Of a stretch of DNA of 64,000 nt, positions 24,250-32,974 are shown piece by piece. The stretch's first letter is position 1; each line of letters begins with the position of its first letter. A program made the translations under genes and the position numbers. Source of the stretch: CAWEYO01 sp963813315 (GTDB lineage: Bacteria > Pseudomonadota > Alphaproteobacteria > Rhizobiales > Rhizobiaceae); assembly GCA_963813315.1 (NCBI GenBank), contig CAWEYO010000022.1, positions 62,001-126,000 on the forward strand. Direction: 5' to 3'. The notes under the pieces were generated by a model, which saw only the letters and a list, made by a program, of their open reading frames with translations, did not search any database and was not told the DNA's origin.

Positions 24250-25431
24250 ATGGCCCTGGAGCATGATCGCGAAGACCTGGAGCGGGAGGACCGTTCGAGG
24301 ACAACTCAAGCCGCTTTCGCCTGGCTGCGGGAAAAAGTCAGCAGGCGCGGCTTGCTTTCGGCCGGCCTTGCCGCTGCCGGGGGGACGGCCGTTTGCGCGA
24401 CCGGCGCGCTGGGGCAATCGTCCCACGCCGGCCATGGGTACGTCCTGCCGGGCGGCTCGGCAAGCGGTACGGGCCACGGCACCCATGGGGCCATGATCAC
24501 CGTCGGCGAGGTGGACTACACGCGCAACGGGTTCGATCCTACCCGACTGCTCACCGACTGGGACACCGGAACCGTCTCGAGCATGCCTGACGGGCGAACG
24601 CTCCGAACCTTCGAAATTTCGGCCGAGGACAAGGAGATCGAGATCGCGCCCGGCATCATGTTTCCGGCATGGACCTACAATGGACGCGTGCCCGGCCCCT
24701 CGCTGAGGGCGACCGAGGGAGACCGTCTCCGCATCGTGTTCAAAAACTTCGGCTCGCATCCGCACTCGATCCATTTCCACGGCATCCATGCCGCGCGCAT
24801 GGACGGCGTCCCTGGCGCTGGACTTGTCGATCCCGGCGATGAGTTCGTCTATGAGTTCGACGCCAGGCCGTTCGGCTGCCACCTCTACCACTGCCACGCG
24901 CTGCCTCTGAAACGGCACATCCAGAAGGGCATGTACGGCGCCTTCGTGATCGATCCGGATCCCGCCCGGCATCCGGAGGAGGCCGACATCGCCCGCTCCC
25001 GCCTCCTCGGTACGCCAGAGAACGCCGAATGGCAGGAATTCGTGATGGTGATGAACGCCTTCGACACGAATTTCGACAATGAGAACGAAATCTACGCGGT
25101 CAACACGGTCGCCCACGCCTATGCGAAGCGCCCGATCAGGATCGTTCGCGACAGGCCGGTGCGCATCTACCTGATCAATGTCGTGGAGTTCGATCCGATC
25201 AACTCATTCCACCTGCACGCCAATTTCTTTAACTATTTCGAGCAGGGAACGACGCTCACCCCGACGCTCAGGACCGTCGACCTGATAACGCAGGTGCAGG
25301 CGCAGCGCGGCATCATCGAATTCTCCTTTAAGGATCACGAAACAGGTTTCTACATGTTCCATGCGCACCAGTCCGAGTTCACCGAACTCGGCTGGATGGG
25401 AATGTTCGAAGTTGTGGAGGCCGTCGCTTGA
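24250..25431 (+). CDS. Tat-exported two-domain multicopper oxidase
   Basis: A 393-residue protein. A twin-arginine signal (VSRRGLLSAGLAAAGG) is followed by a His-rich stretch (SSHAGHG, GTGHGTHGAM). Domain 1 has HFHGIH and a type 1 copper site, HLYHCHALPLKRHIQKGM (Cys, two His, Met). Domain 2 has FHLHANFF and MFHAHQSEFTELGW, without a second type 1 Cys. This fits the two-domain class with type 1 copper only in domain 1. Likely activity is periplasmic oxidation of a metal ion such as Fe(II), Mn(II) or Cu(I). GGAAGAA precedes ATG 24250. It is coupled to the ZIP gene. Confidence 0.88.
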   Translation: MALEHDREDLEREDRSRTTQAAFAWLREKVSRRGLLSAGLAAAGGTAVCATGALGQSSHAGHGYVLPGGSASGTGHGTHGAMITVGEVDYTRNGFDPTRLLTDWDTGTVSSMPDGRTLRTFEISAEDKEIEIAPGIMFPAWTYNGRVPGPSLRATEGDRLRIVFKNFGSHPHSIHFHGIHAARMDGVPGAGLVDPGDEFVYEFDARPFGCHLYHCHALPLKRHIQKGMYGAFVIDPDPARHPEEADIARSRLLGTPENAEWQEFVMVMNAFDTNFDNENEIYAVNTVAHAYAKRPIRIVRDRPVRIYLINVVEFDPINSFHLHANFFNYFEQGTTLTPTLRTVDLITQVQAQRGIIEFSFKDHETGFYMFHAHQSEFTELGWMGMFEVVEAVA

Positions 25432-26639
25432 ACGATGCTCCGCAACCCGTGGTGGCCGCCGCCGCCAGCGCCGTCCCTCGGCGAAAATCACGCTGGAATC
25501 TCCTCTGGCTGATCCTTCCGATTGCCGCGCTGGCCCTGGCCATTGCCTGGCTGCTCACGGCAAATCCGCTGCGCAGCCTCAACAACGGCGCGCCGCCGGT
25601 CGAGAACCTGACCTTCGAGCGTACGGTGCTCTCGCAGAATGGCATCGACGTTCTGGTCCGTGCCGGCGGCTCGGAACCGATGACCATCGCGCAGGTCCAG
25701 GTTGATGATGGATACTGGCAGTTCACGCAGGATCCCCCGGGGCCGATAGCCCGCGGCGGGACAGCGTGGATCCGCCTGCCTTTCCCATGGGTGCTTGGAG
25801 AAGGGCACGCCATCACCGTCGTGACCAGCACCGGCGCGACGTTCGGCCATGAGATCGCTGTTGCCGTGCCGACGCCTGCGCAGGACTCCGGGACGTTGCT
25901 TCTGCAGGGCCTGCTCGGCGTGTTTGTCGGTCTCGTTCCGGTGGCGATCGGGCTGATGTTCTATCCCGTGCTACGCGGTCTCGGCCAGGGCGGCATCAAC
26001 TTCATTCTGGCGCTGACAGTTGGCCTGCTTGCCTTCCTGTTCGTGGAATCGCTGCAGGACGCGCTGGAGATTGCAGGCGAAGCGGCGCCGATATTCCAGG
26101 GACCTGTCATGGTCGTGCTCGCCGCCACGGCAAGTTTTCTCCTCCTGATGGCCGTCGGTCGTCGTCATGGCGCGCCCGCCGGTCTTGCACTGGCGACATA
26201 TATCGCGCTTGGCATCGGATTGCATAATCTGGGGGAGGGGCTGGCCATCGGCGCAGCCTTCGCATCGGGCGCCGCGGGGCTGGGCACATTTCTCGTCGTC
26301 GGCTTCACGCTGCACAATGTCACCGAGGGCGTCGGCATCGCTGCTCCGATCCTGACGAAACGGCCGCCGCTTGCCGCTTTCGCGGGCCTCGCCCTGCTGG
26401 CGGGAGGGCCGGCCGTCATCGGTCTGTGGGTCGGCAGCCTGGCGTTTGCACCGCAATGGTCGGCACTTGCGCTGGCGATCGGCGCGGGCGCCATTCTGCA
26501 GGTCATGGTCGAAGTGGGTTCCTTCCTGATGCGCTCCGCCGGAACCGGGTCGCGGGCGCTCTTCGCGCCGGGGACGATCGCCGGACTGGCGACCGGCGTC
26601 GGCTTCATGTTCGCGACAGCGATCTTGGTGAAAATGTAA
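25428..26639 (+). CDS. ZIP-family metal permease with extra extracytoplasmic domain
   Basis: A 403-residue protein starting at TTG 25428, which overlaps the oxidase stop (TTGA), with GGAGG at 25416-25420 at ideal spacing. An N-terminal helix (NLLWLILPIAALALAIAWLL) is followed by a ~100-residue beta-rich segment (FERTVLSQNGIDVLV, GGTAWIRLPFPWVLGEGHAI) outside the membrane, then eight helices. ZIP metal-site motifs are HNLGEGLAIGAAF and TLHNVTEGVGIAA. ZIP proteins import Zn, Fe or Mn. Coupling to a multicopper oxidase and a Fur/Mur-like site suggests iron or manganese. Confidence 0.88.
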   Translation: MNDAPQPVVAAAASAVPRRKSRWNLLWLILPIAALALAIAWLLTANPLRSLNNGAPPVENLTFERTVLSQNGIDVLVRAGGSEPMTIAQVQVDDGYWQFTQDPPGPIARGGTAWIRLPFPWVLGEGHAITVVTSTGATFGHEIAVAVPTPAQDSGTLLLQGLLGVFVGLVPVAIGLMFYPVLRGLGQGGINFILALTVGLLAFLFVESLQDALEIAGEAAPIFQGPVMVVLAATASFLLLMAVGRRHGAPAGLALATYIALGIGLHNLGEGLAIGAAFASGAAGLGTFLVVGFTLHNVTEGVGIAAPILTKRPPLAAFAGLALLAGGPAVIGLWVGSLAFAPQWSALALAIGAGAILQVMVEVGSFLMRSAGTGSRALFAPGTIAGLATGVGFMFATAILVKM

Positions 26640-26794
26640 GTGGCTGAAAGCGTGTTGCGTCCGATGTGATTCAGGAATGCTGGCGGGACAGAGGAGGGTG
26701 ACGCAGAGCGACGTGGCGGCAAACTGCGGGGTGAGGTCGATTGTACGCGACACGCTTTAAGATATTCTTGGCGGCCGCGGCGGTCAAAAATCGT

Positions 26795-26893
26795 TCAGCA
26801 GCCCCCTTTCCAGAACGCTCGCCACTGGTCGACCCGGTCGATCGTCTCCAGCCGCTCATGCTGCACGACGAGCAATGCCTTTTCCTTCAACAT
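26795..26893 (-). CDS. Possible 32-residue peptide after cydB
   Basis: Starts MLKEKALLVVQHERLETIDR at ATG 26893, 14 bp after the cydB stop, with AGGCGGAAC as possible ribosome site; ends WRAFWKGGC. It has no membrane helix, so it is not a CydX-type subunit, which often follows cydB. Amphipathic. It could be spurious. Confidence 0.25.
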   Translation of the reverse strand: MLKEKALLVVQHERLETIDRVDQWRAFWKGGC

Positions 26894-26906
26894 GTTCCGC
26901 CTGCCT

Positions 26907-27911
26907 TCAATCGTACCTTAGATCGGAAGCCTTGCCTGCGAAGACGCGATAGACAAAGGCCGTCGAGCCGATGATGATCGGCAGTACGAATGCCGTGCCG
27001 AACAGGATGATGCCGAGGCTTTCGGGCGCTGCGGCGGCCTGCCAGATTGTCAGCCGCTCGGGCACGACGAACGGATAGAAGGACCAGGCGAGGCCGGCAA
27101 AGCCCAACGTAAATATGGCGGCGAGCGCAAGAAACGGCGAAAGGCTGTGTGTGTCCTGCGCGGCGGGCAGCCGGAAAGTGAGCCTCCAAAGCCACAGAAA
27201 CAGCAGCGCCGACAGAATCGGCAGAGGCGCCAGATAGAGCATTTCGGGAAGGACGAACCAGCGGCCGAAAATGCGCGGCGAGGCAAGCGGCGTGGCGACC
27301 GAGACGGCAGCCATGCCGAGCGCCGCGAAAACCAGTGCCGTGCGCAGCCAGGTCACCGCCCGCCGCTGCAGTTCCCCTTCGGTCTTGTAGATGAGCCAGG
27401 CAGCACCCATCGCCACATAGGCGGCGGCAAGGCAGACTGCGACCAGCGCGCCGAACGCGATCGAAGCAAGGCCGGCACCGAGCCCGAGCACATAAACGCC
27501 CAGCATGTAGCCTTGCGCAAGCGCGGCGACGAGCGAGCCGGCAAGGAAAACGACATCCCAGCGTGCCTTGTGGCGGCTGGGCACCTTGGCGCGGAAGTCG
27601 AAGGCAACGCCGCGCAGGATCAACCCCGCCAGCAGCAGGAAGGCCGGCAGGTACAGCGCGGTCAGGATAATGCCGTGGGCGGCCGGAAATGCGACGAGCA
27701 GAATGCCCACTGCCAGCACGAGCCACGTTTCGTTGGCATCCCAGAACGGCCCGATCGCCGCGATCATGACGTCCTTCTCATGGTCGTCGGCGGCTGCGAA
27801 AAGGATGCCGATGCCAAGATCGAAGCCGTCGAGCACGACATAGATCAGGATGGCAAGCCCCATCAGCGAGGCGAAAACGAACGGCAGAAGCGTGGGCCAG
27901 TCGAAGCTCAT
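26907..27911 (-). CDS. cydB: Cytochrome bd ubiquinol oxidase subunit II
   Basis: A 334-residue integral membrane protein with about eight helices. Family patterns include the N-terminal YVVLDGFDLGIGILF and IGPFWDANETWLVLAVGILL (about residues 55-74), with later IKE/YPFVVPERLTIWQAAA. With CydA it forms the high-affinity quinol oxidase used at low oxygen or under oxidative/nitrosative stress. It is downstream of cydA with a repeat element filling the 145-bp gap. Length is shorter than E. coli CydB (379) but normal for the cyanide-insensitive (CIO) branch. Confidence 0.95.
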   Translation of the reverse strand: MSFDWPTLLPFVFASLMGLAILIYVVLDGFDLGIGILFAAADDHEKDVMIAAIGPFWDANETWLVLAVGILLVAFPAAHGIILTALYLPAFLLLAGLILRGVAFDFRAKVPSRHKARWDVVFLAGSLVAALAQGYMLGVYVLGLGAGLASIAFGALVAVCLAAAYVAMGAAWLIYKTEGELQRRAVTWLRTALVFAALGMAAVSVATPLASPRIFGRWFVLPEMLYLAPLPILSALLFLWLWRLTFRLPAAQDTHSLSPFLALAAIFTLGFAGLAWSFYPFVVPERLTIWQAAAAPESLGIILFGTAFVLPIIIGSTAFVYRVFAGKASDLRYD

Positions 27912-27928
27912 GGCAGCACCTCCACACT

Positions 27929-28030
27929 AGAGCATCGGACCCGAAAGTGGGAACCGGTTTCGGGGTAAATCCGATGCTCCAACAGGCGATAGACCAGCAG
28001 CATTGATTCCATCGATGCGTCCGCTGCTCT
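27929..28030. repeat. Interspersed repeat family C, copy 2, between cydA and cydB
   Basis: AGAGCATCGGACCCGAAAGT ... ATCCGATGCTC hairpin, then CAGCAGCATTGATTCC ... GCTGCTCT, as in the copy at 19179-19289. It separates two genes of one operon and would be transcribed as double hairpins. Confidence 0.85.
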
Positions 28031-28056
28031 GGACGATTCGAAAAGAGGGGGCAGGT

Positions 28057-29427
28057 TCATTCGCCACCTCCCGTCCGCGCCGGCTGCGATAGCGGCGTGT
28101 CGAGCACCGCCGGAAGCGGCGAAGCGTCGCCGTCCCTTGCCGCCTTCAGCGACAGATGGACGAGCACGCCGAGATAAGAGGAGATGAGCACGGCGTAGAG
28201 CACGAGGTAGAGGGAAAGCGTCAGTGCTACGTGGCCGCCCGGCACCGGTCCAAGCGCATCCGCCGTCTTGAGCACCCCGGCGACGAGCCAGGGCTGCCGG
28301 CCGATCTCGGCGGTGCACCAGCCGGCAAGCACCGCCACCCAGCCGGACAGCGCCATCGGCACCATCAGAAAGGCGAGTGCGCGCGGCAGCGTTTGGCGCC
28401 GCCACAGAAAAAAGGCCGCGGTCCAGGAGATGGCGAGCATGAGCAAGCCCGTGCCGACCATGATGCGGAAGCCCCAGAAAACGGGAAACACCGGCGGGTG
28501 ATTGCCGACATAGTCATTCAGCCCCGGAACCACGCCGTCGGCTCTGTGCCGCAATATGAGGCTCGCTCCGTTCGGTATGGTGACCTCGAACCTGTTCTCA
28601 CGCGCCTTTTCGTCGGGTATCGCGAAAAGGACAAGTGGCACGTTGGCCCTGGTTTCCCAATTGGCCTCCATCGCGGCGACCTTTTGAGGCTGGTGTTCGA
28701 GCGTGTTCAAGCCATGTTGATCGCCGGCGAATATTTGCACCGGAACAAGCACTGTTGCCGCAAAAACGCTGGTACGCAGAGCCCGCCACATGGAATCAGA
28801 GCGGTCGCCGGCAATAAAACGCATTGCCGAGAGCCCGGCGATGAGGAAGCAAACCGTGAGGCCCGATGCCAGCAGCATGTGGACCAGACGCCACGGAAAT
28901 GACGGGTTGAAGATGACCGCCCACCAGTCGACGGCGTGCGCAACGCCGTCGCGCATCTCGAACCCGGCCGGTGTCTGCATCCAACTGTTGAGAGCGAGTA
29001 TCCAGAAAGCCGAAAGCGTTGTGCCAAAGGCGACGAGGAAGGTGGCGAGCGTGTGGACGCCATTCGAGACGCGGCTGAAGCCGAACAGCATGATGCCGAG
29101 GAACACCGCTTCGAGAAAGAAGGCGGTCAGAATTTCGTAGGCAAGCAGCGGGCCGGCTATGTTTCCGACCGTCCGCATGTAGCCCGGCCAGTTGGTGCCG
29201 AACTGGAAGCTCATGGTCACGCCCGAAACGACCCCGAGCGCGAAGGTGAGCGCAAACACTTTCACCCATGTGAAGTAGGCGCGCATCCAGGCGGTATCGC
29301 CGCTGCGGTTGTATCGCCATTTAAAGAAGAGCAGGAACCAGCCGAGCGCGATCGTGATGGCAGGAAACAGGATGTGGAACGAGATGTTTGCGCCGAACTG
29401 AATGCGCGACAGGATGAGCGGATCCAT
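28057..29427 (-). CDS. cydA: Cytochrome bd ubiquinol oxidase subunit I, CIO type
   Basis: A 456-residue membrane subunit holding the haems. Near the N-terminus, SFHILFPAITIALGWF has the haem-ligand His19-type residue; LVHMLLASGLTVCFLIAG has a second His; FQFGTNWPGYM and GRQPWLVAGVLKT are conserved bd motifs. It is shorter than E. coli CydA (522), so the Q-loop is short, as in CIO-type oxidases. ATG 29427 (MDPLILSRIQFG) gives the family N-terminus; AGGAGC lies upstream. Followed by cydB. Confidence 0.94.
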   Translation of the reverse strand: MDPLILSRIQFGANISFHILFPAITIALGWFLLFFKWRYNRSGDTAWMRAYFTWVKVFALTFALGVVSGVTMSFQFGTNWPGYMRTVGNIAGPLLAYEILTAFFLEAVFLGIMLFGFSRVSNGVHTLATFLVAFGTTLSAFWILALNSWMQTPAGFEMRDGVAHAVDWWAVIFNPSFPWRLVHMLLASGLTVCFLIAGLSAMRFIAGDRSDSMWRALRTSVFAATVLVPVQIFAGDQHGLNTLEHQPQKVAAMEANWETRANVPLVLFAIPDEKARENRFEVTIPNGASLILRHRADGVVPGLNDYVGNHPPVFPVFWGFRIMVGTGLLMLAISWTAAFFLWRRQTLPRALAFLMVPMALSGWVAVLAGWCTAEIGRQPWLVAGVLKTADALGPVPGGHVALTLSLYLVLYAVLISSYLGVLVHLSLKAARDGDASPLPAVLDTPLSQPARTGGGE

Positions 29428-29547
29428 GGACAGGCTGCTCCTGCTTCTCTCGAAGGCAAGATAGGGCCCGCTGCCGGTGGGGTCAAAGCGGCCGAGCGCC
29501 GCGCCCGGCGTTTCCAACACTCCTGCAACGATGGCGATTGGCGATCG

Positions 29548-30924
29548 CTAGCCAACCGGCCGCAGTTCGCCAAGCACCGTGGGGAGCAGTTCCGAAACCG
29601 TCGGATGGATGTGCATCGCCCGGCGGAGTGTGTCGTAAGGCTGTTTGGCATACATCATGGCGAGGATCGAATGCACGACCTCGTCGCCGCCGGTGCCGAG
29701 AATGGCGGCCCCGAGAATGTGGCGTGTATCGGCATCGACGACGATTTTCATGAAGCCGAGTGTCTCGCCTTTCTCCACCGCGCGGCCGACACGCGTCATG
29801 GGTCGCCGGCCAACCAGAATGCGCTTGCCTGCCTTCAGAGCCTCGGTCTCCGTCATGCCGACGCGCCCGAGCGGCGGGTCGATGTAGAGCGCATAGGCCG
29901 TGATCCGGTCGCTGATGCGGCGCGGATCATTGTCGAGCAGATTGGCGGCGACGATCTCAAAGTCGTTGTAGGAGGTGTGAGTGAAGGCCCCTTGCCCGTT
30001 GCAGTCGCCCAGCGCCCAGATTCCCGGAACATTGGTCCGCAACTGGTCGTCGACCGTGATGTAGCCGCGTGTATCCAAGCTGATACCGGCCTTGTGCAGG
30101 TCGAGATCGTCGGTGTTGGGCCGGCGGCCGGTTGCGAGCAGCAGATGCGAGCCCGCCACGCGGGGACTGCCGCTCGTGCAATCCAGGCCGATGCTGATGC
30201 CCGTCCCCTGCTTCTCGACGCTCAGGCACTCTGCGTTCAGCCTGATCTCGATGCCCTCGGCGGTAAGGATTCCTGCAACGGCGTCGGAGACCTCCTCGTC
30301 CTCGCGCCGGATCAGGCGCGGTCCCATCTCGACCACAGTGACCTTGCTGCCGAAGCGACGGTAAATCTGGGCAAATTCCAGTCCAACGTAGCTGCCGCCG
30401 ACAACCACAAGGTGCTCCGGCAAGAAATCGACCGCCATCATCGAGCTGTTGTTCAGTGCGTTGGCCTCGTCGAGGCCCGGCATATCGGGCGCGGAGGCGC
30501 GGCCGCCGACATTGATGAAGATGCGCTCTGCCGAAAGCCGTTCTTCGTTCACGCTGATTTCCCGTGGACCGGTGAAGCGCGCATGGCCTTGGTAGACCGC
30601 GCAATTGTCCATCCCCTTCAGCCAGTTCTCGACGCCACTGCGCGATTTCTCCGAAATCGCGTCCTTGCGCGCCTTGACCTTCTCCATGTCGATCTTGACC
30701 CGGCCGTTCAGCGCGACGCCGAACTCTCCGGCGCGGCGCGCCATTTGGGCGGCATAGGCGCTCGCGACAAGCGTCTTGGTGGGGATGCATCCGGTGTTGA
30801 CGCAGGTGCCGCCGAAGTCCTTGCGCTCCACGATGGCTACCTTCATGCCGGCTTGCGTCAGGCGTTCGGCAAGCGGCGGCCCCGCCTGCCCGGTTCCGAT
30901 GATGATCGCGTCATAGGAGGCCAT
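29548..30924 (-). CDS. FAD-dependent disulfide oxidoreductase (mercuric/dihydrolipoamide reductase-like)
   Basis: A 458-residue class I pyridine nucleotide-disulfide oxidoreductase. FAD site IIIGTGQAGPPLAERL, redox disulfide GGTCVNTGCIPTKTL (C-X4-C, about residues 42-47), NAD(P) site VVVGGSYVGLEFAQIY, second FAD motif GIWALGDCNGQGAF, and the active-site His in HIHPTVSELLP. It lacks the N-terminal HMA domain and C-terminal Cys pair of MerA, so mercuric reduction is unlikely. Substrate unknown. It lies upstream of cydAB on the same strand with a 120-bp gap, so co-expression is possible. Confidence 0.88.
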   Translation of the reverse strand: MASYDAIIIGTGQAGPPLAERLTQAGMKVAIVERKDFGGTCVNTGCIPTKTLVASAYAAQMARRAGEFGVALNGRVKIDMEKVKARKDAISEKSRSGVENWLKGMDNCAVYQGHARFTGPREISVNEERLSAERIFINVGGRASAPDMPGLDEANALNNSSMMAVDFLPEHLVVVGGSYVGLEFAQIYRRFGSKVTVVEMGPRLIRREDEEVSDAVAGILTAEGIEIRLNAECLSVEKQGTGISIGLDCTSGSPRVAGSHLLLATGRRPNTDDLDLHKAGISLDTRGYITVDDQLRTNVPGIWALGDCNGQGAFTHTSYNDFEIVAANLLDNDPRRISDRITAYALYIDPPLGRVGMTETEALKAGKRILVGRRPMTRVGRAVEKGETLGFMKIVVDADTRHILGAAILGTGGDEVVHSILAMMYAKQPYDTLRRAMHIHPTVSELLPTVLGELRPVG

Positions 30925-31091
30925 GGGAGCACCCTGGGATCGAACGGCGGCCGGCTCCGGATCAGGTCCGGGGAAGCCATGCTAGCACCGCCGGGCCGCC
31001 ACCGACAGGGTGGATGGATACGTCATCGGACTGTCATATATATCCATGAATCTAGCGAACTCGTGCCATGCCCATGCCCGAGAGATTTCCC

Positions 31092-31613
31092 ATGACCAGT
31101 TCCCCCTACAATGTGCTGTTCCTGTGCACTGCCAATTCCGCGCGGTCGATCCTTGCGGAAGGAATCCTGAAACAGGACGGCGGCGGGCGGTTCAACGCCC
31201 TCTCCGCGGGCAGCCACCCGCGCGGAACAATCAATCCTCTCGCGCTCAAGGTGCTGGAGAGTTACGGCTACCCTTCGGAAGGGTTTCGCTCCAAGAGCTG
31301 GGACGAATTCGGGGGCCGGGGCGCACCGCAAATGGATTTCATCTTCACGGTCTGCGACACGGCGGCGGGCGAGTCCTGTCCCGTGTGGCCGGGCCATCCC
31401 GCCACAGCGCATTGGGGAATCGAGGACCCGTCGGCCGTCGAGGGCACAGATCTCGAGAAGGAAGCGGCATTCGTGGCGGCGTTCCGTTTCCTGAAGAACC
31501 GGATATCGGCGTTCCTCGCGCTGCCGCTTGAAAGCATCGACCGGATGGCGGTGGCGTACCACCTGTCGGAAATCGGCCGGCAGGAAGGCGCGACGAAGCG
31601 CACCAAGGACTGA
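31092..31613 (+). CDS. arsC: Arsenate reductase ArsC, low-molecular-weight phosphatase type
   Basis: A 173-residue protein with the LMW phosphatase-like P-loop FLCTANSARS (C-X5-R, near residue 14) and the later acid segment IEDPSAVEG. It reduces As(V) to As(III), or acts as a phosphatase; no arsR, arsB or ACR3 gene is nearby, which weakens the arsenic assignment. ATG 31092 (MTSSPYNVLFLC) is preferred over 31068 because GAGAG precedes it and family similarity starts there. Divergent from the flavoprotein gene. Confidence 0.82.
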   Translation: MTSSPYNVLFLCTANSARSILAEGILKQDGGGRFNALSAGSHPRGTINPLALKVLESYGYPSEGFRSKSWDEFGGRGAPQMDFIFTVCDTAAGESCPVWPGHPATAHWGIEDPSAVEGTDLEKEAAFVAAFRFLKNRISAFLALPLESIDRMAVAYHLSEIGRQEGATKRTKD

Positions 31614-31750
31614 GAGCCTGACTGAAAATTCGCTGTCGCGTGCTCCCAACCGTTGTTGGCCGGGGCTCCCTCAAGCAACCCTGTGCCCTTGACGCCGGCA
31701 AAGCTTTCCCGGAGAAAAGCCGGCGACCGGCAAATCCAGGGGAGCACAAA

Positions 31751-32089
31751 GTGAACGTTTCAGGCGCAGTGCAGCTCGGCATCTCGACTGTCGTTTTCCT
31801 GGCTGCCGCAAGCGCGGCGAAGGCATGGACGGTGACGCCGACGCTCTGGCGGCTGGTGCTGGTGCTGGCGCTCTATTCGCTTGGCAACCTGATTATGCTG
31901 AGGCTCATCCGCGAGTTCGGCATGGGGGTGGCGCTCAGCCTGTCGGGCGTTATCCAGCTTCTTGCGGTGAATGTCATTGCCTTCGCCGTTTTCGGTGAAA
32001 AGGTTAGCACCATCCAGGGCCTTGGCCTGACGCTTGCCGTGGCTGCGGTCGCGCTGATCACGCTCGGCCCCTATCTCACGGCGCGGTGA
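31751..32089 (+). CDS. Small four-helix membrane protein (EamA/SMR-like)
   Basis: A 112-residue hydrophobic protein with four predicted helices, for example VQLGISTVVFLAAASAAK and LWRLVLVLALYSLGNLIML. The last two helices (VIQLLAVNVIAFAVFGEKVS, LGLTLAVAAVALITLG) resemble half of an EamA/DMT transporter or an SMR subunit. Starts at GTG 31751 with GGGGAGC upstream. It would function as a dimer. Substrate unknown; 27 bp separate it from the phosphatase gene. Confidence 0.7.
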   Translation: MNVSGAVQLGISTVVFLAAASAAKAWTVTPTLWRLVLVLALYSLGNLIMLRLIREFGMGVALSLSGVIQLLAVNVIAFAVFGEKVSTIQGLGLTLAVAAVALITLGPYLTAR

Positions 32090-32116
32090 ACGGTGCCGCA
32101 GAGGCGCGAAGACCAC

Positions 32117-32821
32117 ATGGACACCTACCAGCTTCCGGTTTGGCGCCGGGTCGAATTCAACATATTGCTGGCCGCCCTGATCGTCGCCGGAGGATCGTGG
32201 GGTTTCATCGAACTCATGGAGGTAGCGCGCGACGCAACGCCCCACGCCTTCGACACGCGGATCCTGCTCGCCTTTCGTACGCCCGGCGATCCGAACGACC
32301 CGCTCGGGCCGCTGTGGGTGGAAGAAGCGATGCGCGACCTGACGGCGCTTGGCTCGACCAGCGTGCTGGTATTCATACTGATCTCGGCGTTCTTCTATCT
32401 GGTCATCGCCGGTCAATCGTCGTCGGCGCTGTTCATGCTTGGCGCGGTGGCAGGGGGGCAATTGCTGAGCAGCCTGCTTAAGCTCGGCATCGAGCGTCCG
32501 CGCCCGGACCTCGTTTCGCATCTCGCGGAAGTCTACACGCTGAGCTTTCCGAGCGGCCACGCCATGCTTTCCGCCGTCACCTACCTGACGCTGGGTTCAC
32601 TGCTGGCGCGCGTACAGGCCGGTCGCGCCCTGAAGACCTATGTGATGGCCGTTGCGGTCACCGCCACCCTGCTCGTCGGGGTGAGCCGCATCTATCTTGG
32701 TGTTCACTGGCCCTCGGACGTGCTCGCAGGCTGGTGCGCGGGATCGGCTTGGGCCATGCTCTGCTGGCTGATTTCGCGCTGGGCGCTTCGGCGGACCCAG
32801 CCGCAAGATCAATCCGGCTGA
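32117..32821 (+). CDS. PAP2-superfamily membrane phosphatase
   Basis: A 234-residue inner-membrane protein with five or six helices. All three phosphatase motifs are visible: KLGIERPRP, the PSGH motif in FPSGHAMLSAV, and SRIYLGVHWPSDVLAG. It would dephosphorylate lipid substrates such as undecaprenyl pyrophosphate or phosphatidate. ATG 32117 (MDTYQLPVW) is chosen over GTG 32093 because GAGGCGCGA precedes it. It follows the small membrane protein gene closely. Confidence 0.88.
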   Translation: MDTYQLPVWRRVEFNILLAALIVAGGSWGFIELMEVARDATPHAFDTRILLAFRTPGDPNDPLGPLWVEEAMRDLTALGSTSVLVFILISAFFYLVIAGQSSSALFMLGAVAGGQLLSSLLKLGIERPRPDLVSHLAEVYTLSFPSGHAMLSAVTYLTLGSLLARVQAGRALKTYVMAVAVTATLLVGVSRIYLGVHWPSDVLAGWCAGSAWAMLCWLISRWALRRTQPQDQSG

Positions 32822-32853
32822 GCGATCCATATGATTTGACGTCCGATCTGCGC

Positions 32854-32956
32854 CTTTGTCGCATTCGCGGACGGAAAACCGGTTTCCACTTTTCCTGCGA
32901 ATAGCTGCTTTGTCGCATTCGCGGACGGAAAACCGGTTTCCACTTTTCCTGCGAAT
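32854..32956. repeat. Repeat family D, tandem pair upstream of lepA
   Basis: Two copies of a 49-bp unit (32854-32902 and 32908-32956), starting CTTTGTCGCATTCGCGGACG and ending TTTTCCTGCGAAT, in a 54-bp period. Each unit can form a hairpin (CATTCGC with GCGAATG). The second ends 18 bp before the lepA start codon. Confidence 0.88.
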
Positions 32957-32974
32957 GCTTTATAGCCGCCCACC

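Noticed and set aside
26795..26893. CydX-type third subunit of the bd oxidase
   Set aside because: The 32-residue frame after cydB has no membrane helix, unlike CydX or DUF2474 proteins.
29548..30924. Mercuric reductase MerA in a mer operon
   Set aside because: The redox CVNTGC motif is shared by the whole family; the HMA domain, C-terminal Cys pair and mer genes are absent.
28936..31095. Long plus-strand open frame (over 700 codons) opposite cydA and the flavoprotein gene
   Set aside because: Its product has no recognisable domains and mirrors the codon bias of the two clear minus-strand genes; an antisense shadow.
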